Shown here: positions 1 to 11,194 of the stretch, piece by piece
Position numbering within the stretch: position 1 is the first letter of the stretch
Layout: every line of letters starts with the position of its first letter
Assembly (NCBI RefSeq): GCF_905220415.1
Contig: NC_059553.1
Coordinates: 7,712,501 to 7,776,500 of the forward strand
Direction of reading: 5' to 3'
Origin: Colias croceus
Taxonomy: Eukaryota; Arthropoda; Insecta; Lepidoptera; Pieridae
Length of the DNA stretch: 64,000 nucleotides
Translations under genes and position numbers: made by a program
Notes under the pieces: generated by a model
The model's database searches: none
What the model saw: the letters and a program-made list of their open reading frames with translations, nothing else
Told to the model about the DNA's origin: nothing

Positions 1-75
1 AAGTTTAAATAATTGATATAAAGCTTAATTATTATATTGAGCTACATAATACACATAAAAAAATAATAAAATTAC

Positions 76-208
76 CTTTAGATGGTGTACCAGAAGACCG
101 TTGTGGAGTTTCAGGTACAATGAGTTGCTGAGATGATCGTGTTCGCCGGGATGGTGTAGGCGCTTCAGAAGATGCACGTGAAGAAGGTCTTTTAGATGGA
201 GTAGACAT
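76..208 (-). CDS. Probable MCM4 N-terminal coding exon (partial)
   Basis: Reading leftward from the ATG at 208-206, 44 codons stay open to a GTAATT donor after position 76; the exon ends in phase 1 and the gene continues off the left edge. The peptide begins MSTPSKRPSSRASSEAPTPS and is rich in Ser, Pro, Thr and Arg, with several S/T-P sites that could be CDK targets. This resembles the disordered N-terminal tail of MCM4, a subunit of the MCM2-7 replicative helicase, whose tail is phosphorylated by CDK and DDK. The tail is low-complexity, so sequence alone is weak. The call is strengthened by a perfect E2F-type palindrome about 105 bp upstream, as expected for an S-phase gene. Other SP-rich nuclear proteins are possible. 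The neighbouring gene, wech, is transcribed divergently. Confidence 0.5.
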
Positions 209-312
209 TATAACAAGACCTTTTATTTAACACAACACAACAAATTATTTATAACTTATTTGTTACACTAAGCACGAAAAATGAAAATCAAAAACTGTTG
301 TTTTCACATAAG

Positions 313-324
313 TTTGGCGCCAAA
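313..324. promoter_or_regulatory. Palindromic E2F-type site
   Basis: TTTGGCGCCAAA is a perfect 12-bp palindrome of two overlapping E2F half sites (TTTSGCGC consensus). It lies 105 bp upstream of the minus-strand start codon at 208 and about 600 bp from the presumed wech first exon, inside a probable divergent promoter. E2F sites of this form control MCM and other S-phase genes in animals. Binding here is an inference. Confidence 0.6.
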
Positions 325-925
325 TTTGACAGTTATATTGTGACAACAACGATGTTTGCCACTGCTTGACGTTTTTTAAAGGATAGACTTACGTCACTAT
401 GGTTTCTTCAGTAAATGAAAACCTTTATAAATATTTTTTAAATAAAATAATACTTATCGTATGTAAAATGTTTCGTTATTGTTTGAAATAATCGATTTTT
501 TGTTCATAAATTGTATAAAGAACAGTAAAACTTAAAACAATGATTTTATGAAAAATAAGGTCGAATTTGTGTTGTATTGTTGCTGAAAAGCTATAGACAA
601 TACGTTTATTTTTAAATCAATTGATCGTTCATTCACCGCTGTTGTTTTCGTGGTGTTTTATTGATAATAAATAAATACACGATTATTGCGAAATATTATA
701 ATTCCATCGCGATGATTAGCAGTATTTGTAACTAGTGCAATAAAAAAAACGTAGTCAATCTCGGACTTTCTTAGAAATATAGGTTTCTACTTTGTGCAAT
801 CTACCTACATCGTCAGGCATATTTTCGTAAATAATTGCTGTGACTTCGTATTCAATAACTTTTATTGTAAAGGACGTATCTAAAGGTTATAGTGTAATGC
901 GCATTATTTGCAGAGGATCGTAGAT

Positions 926-960
926 CAGTTTTTGTTATTAAGACTTCGGAGACAGATTTG
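926..960 (+). other. wech: Putative wech 5'UTR exon
   Basis: A strong donor (GTGAGT) begins at 961, and an initiator-like TCAGTT at 925-930 offers a start point. The matching acceptor would be the TTTCAG ending at 8824, just before the wech start codon, giving a first intron of about 7.9 kb. The exon is noncoding and its start is a guess. No transcript evidence is available. Confidence 0.4.
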
Positions 961-3900
961 GTGAGTATATGGCGTGTATAATTAGTTATTATAATTTGTG
1001 ATTCACTGCACCACACATCCATTATGTTGAGATAGCGACGTCGAGAACAAACAGGAAGACGTCGTAATACCTTAAGATTAATTTGTTACAAACCTATTTC
1101 AAGAAGAGCTTTACACTAGACAAGCGTTTTCGAAAGTTATACCATTAACTTTTACCTTGTTCCCGTGAAAAATATCGTAGGTAATCCAAAGTTTTGCATA
1201 AATATCGATAAACAAATTATCCATTTATCCACAATATACTTTCGAGGATAGGTGGATTTTGATTCAGATAATTTAATTTACATTATACAATTTTCTAGTA
1301 AAAGCTTTGTTTATACTTAAGTTTAAAAAAAAATACTTTTCTATTAACTAGGTACCTATGTATTAATATTTCACTAAAATTAAAATTAATATGAGATTAA
1401 AAACAAAAACAAACATGAAACTCAGCAAAATCTTTTATGTCAGCACAAGTTGCATTGTCATTGATATTTCACAAATACATCTTTCTTAATATATATATAA
1501 ATCTCGTGTCACAATGTTTGTCCTCAATGGACTCCTAAACCACTTAACCGATTATAATAAAATTCGCACACCATGTGCATGTGCATGTGTATGTATGTTG
1601 TGTATTTATATATTCCATTCTAAAAATATATTTTGCATGTTTTCAGTACCTACCACATTAATATGAAATATAACATATTTTAAAGACATGCATTGTTATA
1701 CATCATGGTTTCAAGTAAATATACAATATATTTCATATAGGTATGTATTTCACATTCACATATAAATTATTAATAACTCTCCTCACAATGTTGTTTACAA
1801 AATGCAAGACAATTAACATTGTCAATTACATAGGTATATTTATGTGAATTATTTTTTGCATACAATGCTTAAAACCTTGACCGTAATAAATACAATAAAT
1901 GCATATAAACAGTTTTCATAACAATGGTTCATTCAACTTGATTTAATAATAGTGTGTAAAATATAATAAATAATGTATATGTAATTAAATAAATAATAAA
2001 TAATAAAAAATATTTTCTTAATATGCATTGTGGAGGTTTTATAACAGAGGACACAAAGAATATAAAAACCTTCTCAAAGATGATAGTCATGTGTGATGTA
2101 TTTTCATATTTTTCACCATTATTTTTATAATTAGATAATTAACTATATTAGTAAGTTATATTATGTTGTTTTTATTCAAAAATAATAAGCCAGCTTCATT
2201 ATTTCCTTTTTTGTTATAGTTTAATTATATACTTGGAATTTATTAAAAATGACAAATCAAAATATATATTATTAATTTTAAACAAATTATTTCAATCGCA
2301 ATGAACTTTTCGTCAGACTATTACCATAATCTGTGCGTGATTGCTTGCAACTACTCGTAAACATCTATTAAATTTGTAAAAAAACAACATTATGTGAAAA
2401 AGGTTGCCTTATTCATGTGACTAATTCTTTATCTACTACATTTTTTACTTGTCTGTATTGTATAGTAAGACAAGACAAGTAGGTAGAAGCTTCTTTTATA
2501 TTGTTGGTAAGAACTTTATGCAAAAACGCAAATCATTCTATTTGCTCATATCAACACAATTTAAATGAAGTCATAAATATAGGCTTTAATTATGCGATAT
2601 AAACAGGTATTGCCTCTTCAAAGTTCTTGCCAATGGGGGATGTACTTCCATAGTTTTTCTATAGACTGTAAAAATTCTATCCTAATATGAATTAGGTTTT
2701 TTTTAAATGTCTAGTAAGTAAGAACAAAAAATGTTCTTGCAGTTCACTCTGTCTTAAATTCATTATTTCGATATGAGTATTTCATACAAATTTTACGCCC
2801 CTTCAATCTTCATCCTGTTATAGGTATCGAAAATTGTATTAATTATTATAGTAGTACATATTATAATTATTAAGGCCATTTCACAAGATGACTGTCAGAT
2901 CAATTCAGCTTTATGTGGATTCTGTTTATCAACTTCATGTTAATTTATTTATTTTATTTATTTATAAAATAATATCTGAATAATTAATTAATATTACTAA
3001 TTACATAATTAATTATTCAGATATTAGTTTACTAGTAATTACTAGTAAACATTGTAGTAACCATTGGTATGTGAATGTGGTTGCATTTTATCAGTCATGT
3101 CAACCCTGACTATTGACTAGTAAACAACATTGTGAAAGATCACTTTCTACTGTTTAAAGTGGGGAGCTTTAATTAACATGTACCTTGTTAAACCATAATC
3201 TTACATTGCAAATAAATTATCTAGTATCCCATGATATTTTTTTTTAAATCTACAGCTCGATTCCGTAATATAAAACAAAAATATTGCGTAACAATTTTAA
3301 GATATGACGTAGATTCATAAAAAAGTGTTTTAATTAACTCAGATTAGTTAATTGGATAGACGAATAACCTTTCGGCATCAATTTTATCTAAACTATGATA
3401 GGCGTAAACTAAATTATCTTATTCTATCAGGCTTAGACCATCAAACAAGTTTAATTATATTCGTATCGTAGAATGCTACAAAAGTTGCTCGCAATACAAG
3501 TGAAATCATAGGGCTTCGACCCCAATGTATAACCGCGCATGTGCCGGAAGGACCCCTAAGATTATACCGTAGCAGGTCTTCTCGAATAATACCTTTTCAA
3601 AGTACAACGAAGATATTACAGGGATGCGACTAATACCCTGGGGCTCGGAGTTGCCAAGACAATAAATCTATCGATTAGCGGTTTAAGCATTACATGTAAT
3701 TGAAAATCAAATTTAATTTATTGTATTAGTCATATGATAAGTTTAAAAAATCTGTAGTATTTGATGCGTTCTTAACTTCTAGAGGATGTCATAACTAACG
3801 AAACTATTTTCGATGTTTTATTGGAAAAAGAAACATCAAAGAAATTGGTAAAGCTTAAAATGGGTCGAAGGAAATGCGACGGTGGGATGGGATAACACTC

Positions 3901-5117
3901 TGGATGTTTTAGATATGATCCGGTTTAAATGAAAATAGATAAGAAGCTCCAAAGAGGTTAGATATAGGCTGATGACCTTTTTGCGGTAAAAAATGATCGC
4001 CAAATTACAATCATCTACGTGCATAGATTATAATAATTAAGGTCGTTTTTTTGTAGTGTAACGGCGAATATAATTTTCACATTACATACTCGTAAAACAA
4101 TAGAAGCAACAAATATGGCAAAAAAGAAAACAATTAAAATTTTCCAATATTGAACTTATTTTATGTGTAAAGTGGCGAGCAACAAACAATTAAAAATTTT
4201 GTAATAATATGATAAAAATAACAAACAAAGAAAAGCTTCTATAAGATTATCGCGTATCTTATTTAGTAGTTTAATATTACATTTATGTCGACACGTCTTT
4301 TTTAATTGGAAGTAGAGCATGCAGGCGTCAGCTAATATTATGATATTTATTACACCTTGGTTACCACAGACCACCAACAACCTGTAACTTTAAATGAGTC
4401 ACGTATATGTAGCTACACCTTGGAAAAATTTAAATGTTTTTTGTCACTCAATAAAGGTTACACAAATGACGACTATCTAAATATAGCTTATTTACAGCTG
4501 TGTCTTCTTTTAACCTTAATATGTTTTGAATGTGAAGAAACCTGTAGCTTTCTTAGTACATTAATTATCTTCGAAGATCTGGTTACTGCATTTTTTTTTC
4601 TGTGGCCGGTTCCACCGGTATTGTACGATCGGGTTACTTACTGCGTGGTAAAATCACCGTGCAAAAGCGTTTCTGAATCGTGTTAGACCACCGCGAAGTA
4701 TTACAAAACTATCAGTCCTAGACCTGCGACAGGCCATTAACAATAAAATTCAGACTGGATGATTGAATACATATTATATCACAGCGTTTTCGATTAGAAA
4801 TTCCAATACGGAAATACAAATATACCCCTTCGAAGTTTTATCTTATAACAGTACGTCGTATCGTCAGTTGAAAAAGATTGATTTTCAATTTGCAGTATAC
4901 TTCAATTGATGGTATGCCGTATAAGCTTCGGTTCTAATTTTTTTTTTCAAATAGGTATGAGTACGTTTGTTCGATCATCGTAACGGTATTATGTTCATTG
5001 TAATCCAATTTGTTTTTTGCAAATGTTCTGTAATGCTTTTTATAGCTTCAGATCTAATTTGTTATAGATTGAACCCAGATACTTTCTATCTATAAAAGCT
5101 CTTCGAATAACTGTAAA

Positions 5118-5271
5118 TGCTGATTTACACAGGGTCAGCAGACAAGTCAACTGTTTACATAGACTTTAAGCCTCTGTACTGACTTCAAATCTGTTTACAC
5201 AGGGTTTTTTTCGGGTCAGCACTGATTTGCCTCGAATTTGTAGTCAGTTACTGACCCTGTGTAAATCAGCA
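5118..5271. mobile_element. MITE with 21-bp terminal inverted repeats
   Basis: TGCTGATTTACACAGGGTCAG at 5118-5138 is the exact reverse complement of 5251-5271. The roughly 110-bp interior repeats parts of the terminus (TTTACACAGGG near 5193) and has no coding capacity. No clear target-site duplication was recognised, so the superfamily is open. Confidence 0.7.
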
Positions 5272-7539
5272 CTTACGTTAGAGACTGACTTTTGACTTTG
5301 ATTTATCCTAAATGAATATTCGCTTAGAAATCAATTGGGACTAATTCTGCGCATTATCTCTTTCAATAAACTAAATTTCTTAATAATAAGCGTTGCAAAA
5401 ATTAAACCTGCATAAAGTACCTTTTCGTAATATCATGTCTTTTATTTATAAAACTCTACATGAGCCGTATACAAAGTAAACACAGTAGGTATATTTTTTA
5501 TAAAATTCTCGGATATCATTTGTTGCATCCACGGCAGGTTCTCTCCATTGTAGGACCGTGTTGGAAAGTTACGATGACCGCTCAACTAGAGTGTACTGAG
5601 GAGTAATGACTCTACTCGAGTAGTACCTACAGCATGTACAATGTTTTTAATTAACTGTACTGAGATAATTGTGGAATGCACCTGTGTTGTTAGTTTGTAA
5701 TATAACAAGAGTGGATATACAATTCAATTTTGCAATAATAATATTTTTCTGAACTAGATCGTCCATAGGTATACTTCCATCTTCCGAAGAAGAGATCGAC
5801 TAATTTTATGATCATTGATATGTTGAATCTATCGCCATTGCCATTTGAGATATATATACCTAATCAATCGCTATTTGAGATATACATAATAAATCACAAT
5901 AATGAGAAAAAAGCCAATAACTAAATGAAATTCCGAAAATTGACTAGTCTAGACTACCATTGAACGAACACTAATGATAATGATGGCTGTATCGTCAATA
6001 AACATTCGATAAAGAAATCTGCTTGAGCCATTTTGCAAAATAATTTCAATAGTATTCTGCAGGTCGTTTTATAGTCTATGAGCATTGTAGATTTTACGAT
6101 GACCAGTGCCGGGTGCAGTAACAATGACATTCATGATAACAGTTTCATTGTAACTTCTTGATCCTTCGTTGCTATTGTTGAAGCAGGTATTCTTGATCTA
6201 TTTTTTTTTTGTCATTGGAACTTTTTAGTACGGCGTGAGTCGTGACTCATTCAATAGCCTATTTGTTTTCGTTATCTATGATTTTTTTTGGAATTTGGAA
6301 AAAAAAAGATTTTTTTTTGTAAATTTTGCAGGATTTTTGTTTTTTGGTTTTGTTAGTTAAATATTTTTTTCAAAATTAATTGATATCTAACATTTGGGTG
6401 GTTATTTCATAACATGAAATATGTTTATCTTAGCTTGTTATCGCATCAACTCTATTATCGGAAGTCAAAACCAAAACATCAACAAACCATAAGGCTTGTT
6501 TGGAAAATTATCAGATTAGGTGTTTTTATAGCCTTATAGTTTTTATAGTAAAATACTTATTTTTACAGTAGGTTTACCATTAACTTTAACAATCAAAAAG
6601 GTAAAGTAATAGGTAAGTATAGCAAAAAATATGACTTGTTCTATTTTAATTTTTTTTTCCAATGTACCTACTTAATCTCAAAAAAAAAGTTCATCTCGCA
6701 GGATTCTTATATATATCAGTTACCACACTACCACAGGTCGTGTCTTCAACAGTAATTTGTATTTTTCAAAGGTCTAACGTCAGCGTAGTAATTACAGTGA
6801 TAGCGTACGCTACCACATCACCGCTTACCATTCAGATTGTACGTACAGCGGTTCGTTGCTCGAAACCTCGGAATATATACCTATTGTATGGTGCACGTAC
6901 AAACAGCCATTGTCTCATTCAATACCAAAAAAGAACGTTTCACGAAAATCCGAATGCCCACAAAGCGCACTCTACCTGCTCGAATGAATGCCGCTGCGTA
7001 ATTGAACAATTGTTTTTTTTTTTTGGTCAGGTACCGCCGCTTACTAGATGAATGTAACTTAATCCAAAGAAAGCCTATTTCTCCTGTTAAAAAGGGGCAA
7101 TTGTAATTTCTTTTGACTGTTTGATATACCTACCTGCTTGTATTACGTTTTTATAATCTATACAACGCACCTTGTAAATTTTTACAATTATGTTTGTGAA
7201 ATTGCAATACAGAAATACTGCGTCATACTGTATTTATATCATACACAATTATTTAAATTCATATACATACGTAGGTATATGTATATCATTGTCAATGACC
7301 AAAGTCGGACGTGACGGGTTCAATGCACTCGAAATTTCCATAAATGGATAGTTATGTTAAATACTTATAATATTGTTAATTTATTATGTTTTACGTTAAT
7401 TTGTTTAGCGCTATTTTATTAAAATATACAAATAAATTTTTAAAGTTACGAATAGGAAACTTTTTGGCTGTGTAAAGTGTTACGATTCAATGTTTTTGTT
7501 GAGCATTTCAAGATATCGTAGTAATGTCGATGATGGTCC

Positions 7540-7760
7540 CCATTTCGCCCTTTGGATAAGGGCAGCTAGGGAGGACATCGATTTTTGGTACCCCTCGCGC
7601 ACGGTTAGCGGGGGCGCGTCAAGATGGCGTACCCCGGACCTGCCTCACGCGTATTCCTCTGCCAAGGTCACGAACAACGTGCCACCACGGCTCTACCAAA
7701 ATACTCAATCTCGATACATACCACTTTCTCTTTCGGACGCGTTTCACAATGCATCTGCCT
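7540..7760. promoter_or_regulatory. GC-rich island in wech intron 1
   Basis: A sharply GC-richer block in an AT-rich intron, about 1.1-1.3 kb upstream of the coding exon. It contains CAAGATGGCGT at 7620-7630, which fits the YY1/Pho core AAnATGGCG, often placed just downstream of TATA-less start sites. No splice-supported coding frame was found: the two overlapping plus-strand open frames have no family resemblance. It could be an alternative promoter or a conserved enhancer of wech. Confidence 0.35.
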
Positions 7761-8824
7761 TCCCGCTCCCACTCACATAACACATTGGCATTGGCTAGTC
7801 AATAGTCATTCGGATAGGGCTGGTCGGCACGCGTTATGTGATGATGGTTCTACGTTTTATAACATTGGCTATCAAAATTGTGTAGACTAAAAGTATTGCT
7901 CATTTTTTTCATTTTGAACACATGGCAACCAATTTAAGACGTACGACGCTCTTATATAAATATTTACAAATTTTTGTTTGCATTTCTGCTTATCAAAACA
8001 AGTTACTACACGTAACACGGTCAACAACAACACACCTATAACCGAAAAATGATAAACCGAAAATCAATAGTTAATAGATAAATCAGAGCCAGCCCTAATC
8101 ATAGCAAACCTCTTTATCTAAATTATGGAAAATTTGGAATGTATACAGTGTCCTTTTCTAACACATACAAGGGGTGTAGTGTTGTTTCGCTCGGTGATTG
8201 CTACCTAGAATCACGAAGGGCATGGTAGGGAGGGCTGCAGGGCATAATGTTTTTGGGATAGGATTTTTTTCGCAAACTGCACCATATGAAACAACCCCAG
8301 TGCAAGACTACGCCGTTTCTGGCGTTCACGTTTTATTTCATAATTTAATTTGTCAACAGTTGTTTTTAGGCCATTGTGTTGTTGTGATAAGTGATAAGAA
8401 AATGTTGTTTATGTTTGTTGTGAGTTTTTTTTTAATTTTATTTTTTGTTCTAAAAAACATTGGTAAATAGCCACTATGGTGCTTTGTTACAAAAATATTT
8501 TACACCAATTAATGTTATTTATTTCGAAATACATATAATATTTCGATAAGTAATTATAATTATTGCAATAATGATAAATGTTTACATGTACATATAATTT
8601 AGTTAGTAGGTTTTTACTTCACTTTATAGTTTAAAAACATATAAGTAATAGAGTAAATAATTTACAAGAATATATGTACAATTGATTATAATTTTACTAA
8701 ATAGCAAGCTGTTTATAATTTTCATATACAGACAAGCATAAAAATTATCATCAATATTCATACTCTACAATCTACATACATACAATAGTAGCCATAACTA
8801 TAAGTATTTGTATTCTCATTTCAG

Positions 8825-8854
8825 GTCTAATGACTTGATTGGCACCGGGACACC
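8825..8854 (+). other. wech: wech 5'UTR segment of the coding exon, with a 2-codon uORF
   Basis: Thirty bases separate the TTTCAG acceptor from the wech start. They hold a minimal upstream ORF (ATG-ACT-TGA at 8829-8837). The true start at 8855 sits in a good context (CACCATGA). Confidence 0.5.
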
Positions 8855-11194
8855 ATGACGTCGTTCGCAAATATGACACAGTCGCTGGCTGCCAGCCTGC
8901 CAGCCACTTCGACTTCATCGTCGGGCTCCACCCACAATTCCACTGACCAAGAAGACCCACTCGCCATGTCCAACATCATATGTAGCCTGCTTGAAAACAT
9001 GAACAAACCGTCAAGCTTGCAAGGCCCATCAAATGCTAATTCTTCAACCATACCCTACGACATCTGGGCCCTACCGACTTGCAGTACCTTACAAACACCC
9101 ATCGGAAGCTCCAGTCGTGAGTATGCGTCTACTTCTAACAATAATAATACGAGTCATTCCAAGGAGGATAACTCCAGCGGCTCACCCGGAACTTCATCTT
9201 CGGTTTCAATCACCTGTTTCCGCTGCGAGGAACGCACACCCACCACGCGTTGCCTCGAATGCAATGATCTTTTTTGCCATGAATGTTGCCATAAAGTAAC
9301 ATCGGATTGCCAGTTACGTGAACATACGTTGTTACCCATTCATCAAATTTCTCCAATTGGTGCCAGACCCAATTCTGTGACCAATGATAAAGAAGTTATG
9401 TACTGTGAATTGCATTGTGATCCTGTTAGATATTATTGTGAAGCTTGCATTATATTTATTTGCCAGGAATGCACTCTGTGGGTGCACAAAGATCATTGCT
9501 ATTCACCGATAAAGGGTGCATTAGATATGTGTCGCATTGGCGTATTTCGTGCAATCGAGGACACAAAGACTGGGACGAAGGCAATTAAAACGGCAATCGA
9601 CCGCGCTGTGGCTATGTCGAAGGCATATGAAAAGGAAACAGCTGAAGCTAATATGAAAATAAGAAAAGCTATGCGTTGTTTCGCTCAAGCTATTGAAGAT
9701 CGTGAGAAATATTTATTAGATAAAGTAGAAAAAATGCGTCAAGCAAAAATGAATGAGCTGACCGATCATATGAATACGTTGCGTGGTATTTTAGCCGGTT
9801 TGGCTCATACAAATGAGACTCTAGTAAGAAGCATGGACTCGGAAGGTATTGACTTATTTATGGCCAAAGAGAAAGGAAGAGCGCAAGTTGATTATTTCTC
9901 ATGTATGTTTAAAAATATGTATATAACTGAAGAGCGTATAATGTTCATACCTCCGAATTATGATTTAGTTGATCAAATCAAAAGGCAGTGCGATGTACAG
10001 TCTGCGCCAGCAAACGCTTTGCACTCACTAACATCGTCATCATCGCTTCAATCACGCCAGTCATTACTGCAGTCCCTGCAAACAGCTCAAACTTATCCAC
10101 CGCTGACTTATAACATGTCGGTAACGAACAGTCTGCGTTCTTTACCGGATTATACAACCAGTCATACGAGATCTACAAATTACTACGATACTAGCATTTC
10201 ATCTAGTATCTCAATGGACTCTAATCCCGCTCGCGGAATCGGGCAAGCGATCCCTGGCTACTGGATGTCAGTTTCAGTAAAACCCACAAGAAGCCCTGTT
10301 CCAGGTGTCCCTATGTTTTCTTTTGGTAGAGAGGGTCAGGATGAAGGACAAGTATCTAGACCATGGGGACTCTGCGTAGACAGGGAGGGCAATATCATTG
10401 TAGCTGATAGAAGAAACAACCGCATTCAGATATTCAACAACCGCGGTGAATTTAGAACTATGTTCGGCTCGAAAGGTACTGGACCTGGCGAGTTTGATCT
10501 ACCAGCGGGAATAACTACAGACACTTACGGTCGTATTATAGTTATTGACAAAGACAATCATAGAGTGCAGATATTCACATCTTCCGGTAACTTTATCTTG
10601 AAATTTGGATCGTTCGGAAAGGAATGTGGACAGTTCCAATATCCTTGGGACGTTGCTGTAAATACTTTAGGTAATATTGTCGTAACAGACACGCGTAATC
10701 ATCGTATCCAGTTATTTACTAGTGACGGGACGTATATAACTAAGTTTGTGTTCGAGGGGGCTAATCCTGCCAAGATGCTTAAAGGACCTACTACGCCTAG
10801 AGGCGTGTGCTTCACGACATCCGGTAATATCATAGTGTCTGATTTTGAAAACCATCGTTTGCTTATGGTTGATCCGACCCTATCGAAGGTGTTACACTGT
10901 GTCGGTCGTGAAGGTTCCGGTATCGGAGAACTTAATCGCCCCTCTGGCATAGTGACGGACGACGACGGACGTATAATAGTGGCTGATTCAAAGAATCACC
11001 GCGTTCTTGTGTTTACTTCTGAGTTACGTATTCTGTGGGCAGTCGATCTCAAGAGCCCCGGTTTAGACGATAAGGACCGGCCCAGCGACGTGGCCCTCAC
11101 CCCCGAGGGCTACCTCGTTGTGCTGTTCGAGACTTTGCCCGACACCGCCCGCGACATCTCTTCCCACGGCAAGCAATACATTAAGGTATACTGA
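8855..11194 (+). CDS. wech: Wech/Dappled, B-box and NHL-repeat protein
   Basis: One intact 779-codon exon. A Ser/Thr/Asn-rich N-terminus (1-120) is followed by two B-box zinc fingers (about 121-163, starting CFRC, and 181-220 with the C/H ligand series), a coiled coil (about 225-345), a Ser-rich linker (381-480) and a six-bladed NHL propeller (about 488-779) with repeated D.GNI.V.D..N.R.Q.F motifs. There is no RING finger. B-box/coiled-coil/NHL without RING is the architecture of Drosophila Wech/Dappled, the TRIM71/LIN-41 relative that links talin to ILK at integrin muscle-attachment sites. Length is close to the fly protein. The alternatives Brat and Mei-P26 fit less well because of the conserved Lin-41-like NHL series. 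The start was chosen for its CACCATGA context and proximity to the splice acceptor. Being single-exon is normal for this region. The family is a classic let-7 target; see the 8-mer at 15322. Confidence 0.85.
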   Translation: MTSFANMTQSLAASLPATSTSSSGSTHNSTDQEDPLAMSNIICSLLENMNKPSSLQGPSNANSSTIPYDIWALPTCSTLQTPIGSSSREYASTSNNNNTSHSKEDNSSGSPGTSSSVSITCFRCEERTPTTRCLECNDLFCHECCHKVTSDCQLREHTLLPIHQISPIGARPNSVTNDKEVMYCELHCDPVRYYCEACIIFICQECTLWVHKDHCYSPIKGALDMCRIGVFRAIEDTKTGTKAIKTAIDRAVAMSKAYEKETAEANMKIRKAMRCFAQAIEDREKYLLDKVEKMRQAKMNELTDHMNTLRGILAGLAHTNETLVRSMDSEGIDLFMAKEKGRAQVDYFSCMFKNMYITEERIMFIPPNYDLVDQIKRQCDVQSAPANALHSLTSSSSLQSRQSLLQSLQTAQTYPPLTYNMSVTNSLRSLPDYTTSHTRSTNYYDTSISSSISMDSNPARGIGQAIPGYWMSVSVKPTRSPVPGVPMFSFGREGQDEGQVSRPWGLCVDREGNIIVADRRNNRIQIFNNRGEFRTMFGSKGTGPGEFDLPAGITTDTYGRIIVIDKDNHRVQIFTSSGNFILKFGSFGKECGQFQYPWDVAVNTLGNIVVTDTRNHRIQLFTSDGTYITKFVFEGANPAKMLKGPTTPRGVCFTTSGNIIVSDFENHRLLMVDPTLSKVLHCVGREGSGIGELNRPSGIVTDDDGRIIVADSKNHRVLVFTSELRILWAVDLKSPGLDDKDRPSDVALTPEGYLVVLFETLPDTARDISSHGKQYIKVY

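Larger units (their letters stand above)
961..8824 (+). other. Presumed wech intron 1 / gene-free stretch
   Basis: AT-rich DNA with no convincing exon. The short open frames here lack family resemblance or splice logic. It contains a degraded Helitron-like fragment near 1495-1590, an AT-rich hairpin with arms near 2972-2991 and 3006-3025, a locally GC-richer unexplained patch at 3500-3660, a MITE at 5118-5271, and a GC-rich island at 7540-7760. It ends in a pyrimidine-poor but usable TTTCAG acceptor. Confidence 0.5.

Noticed and set aside
4357..4686. 109-codon plus-strand frame
   Set aside because: No recognised motif, no splice logic and low-complexity stretches; treated as chance.
6662..7051. 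129-codon plus-strand frame in wech intron 1
   Set aside because: No domain, codon pattern or splice support; AT-rich ends suggest chance.
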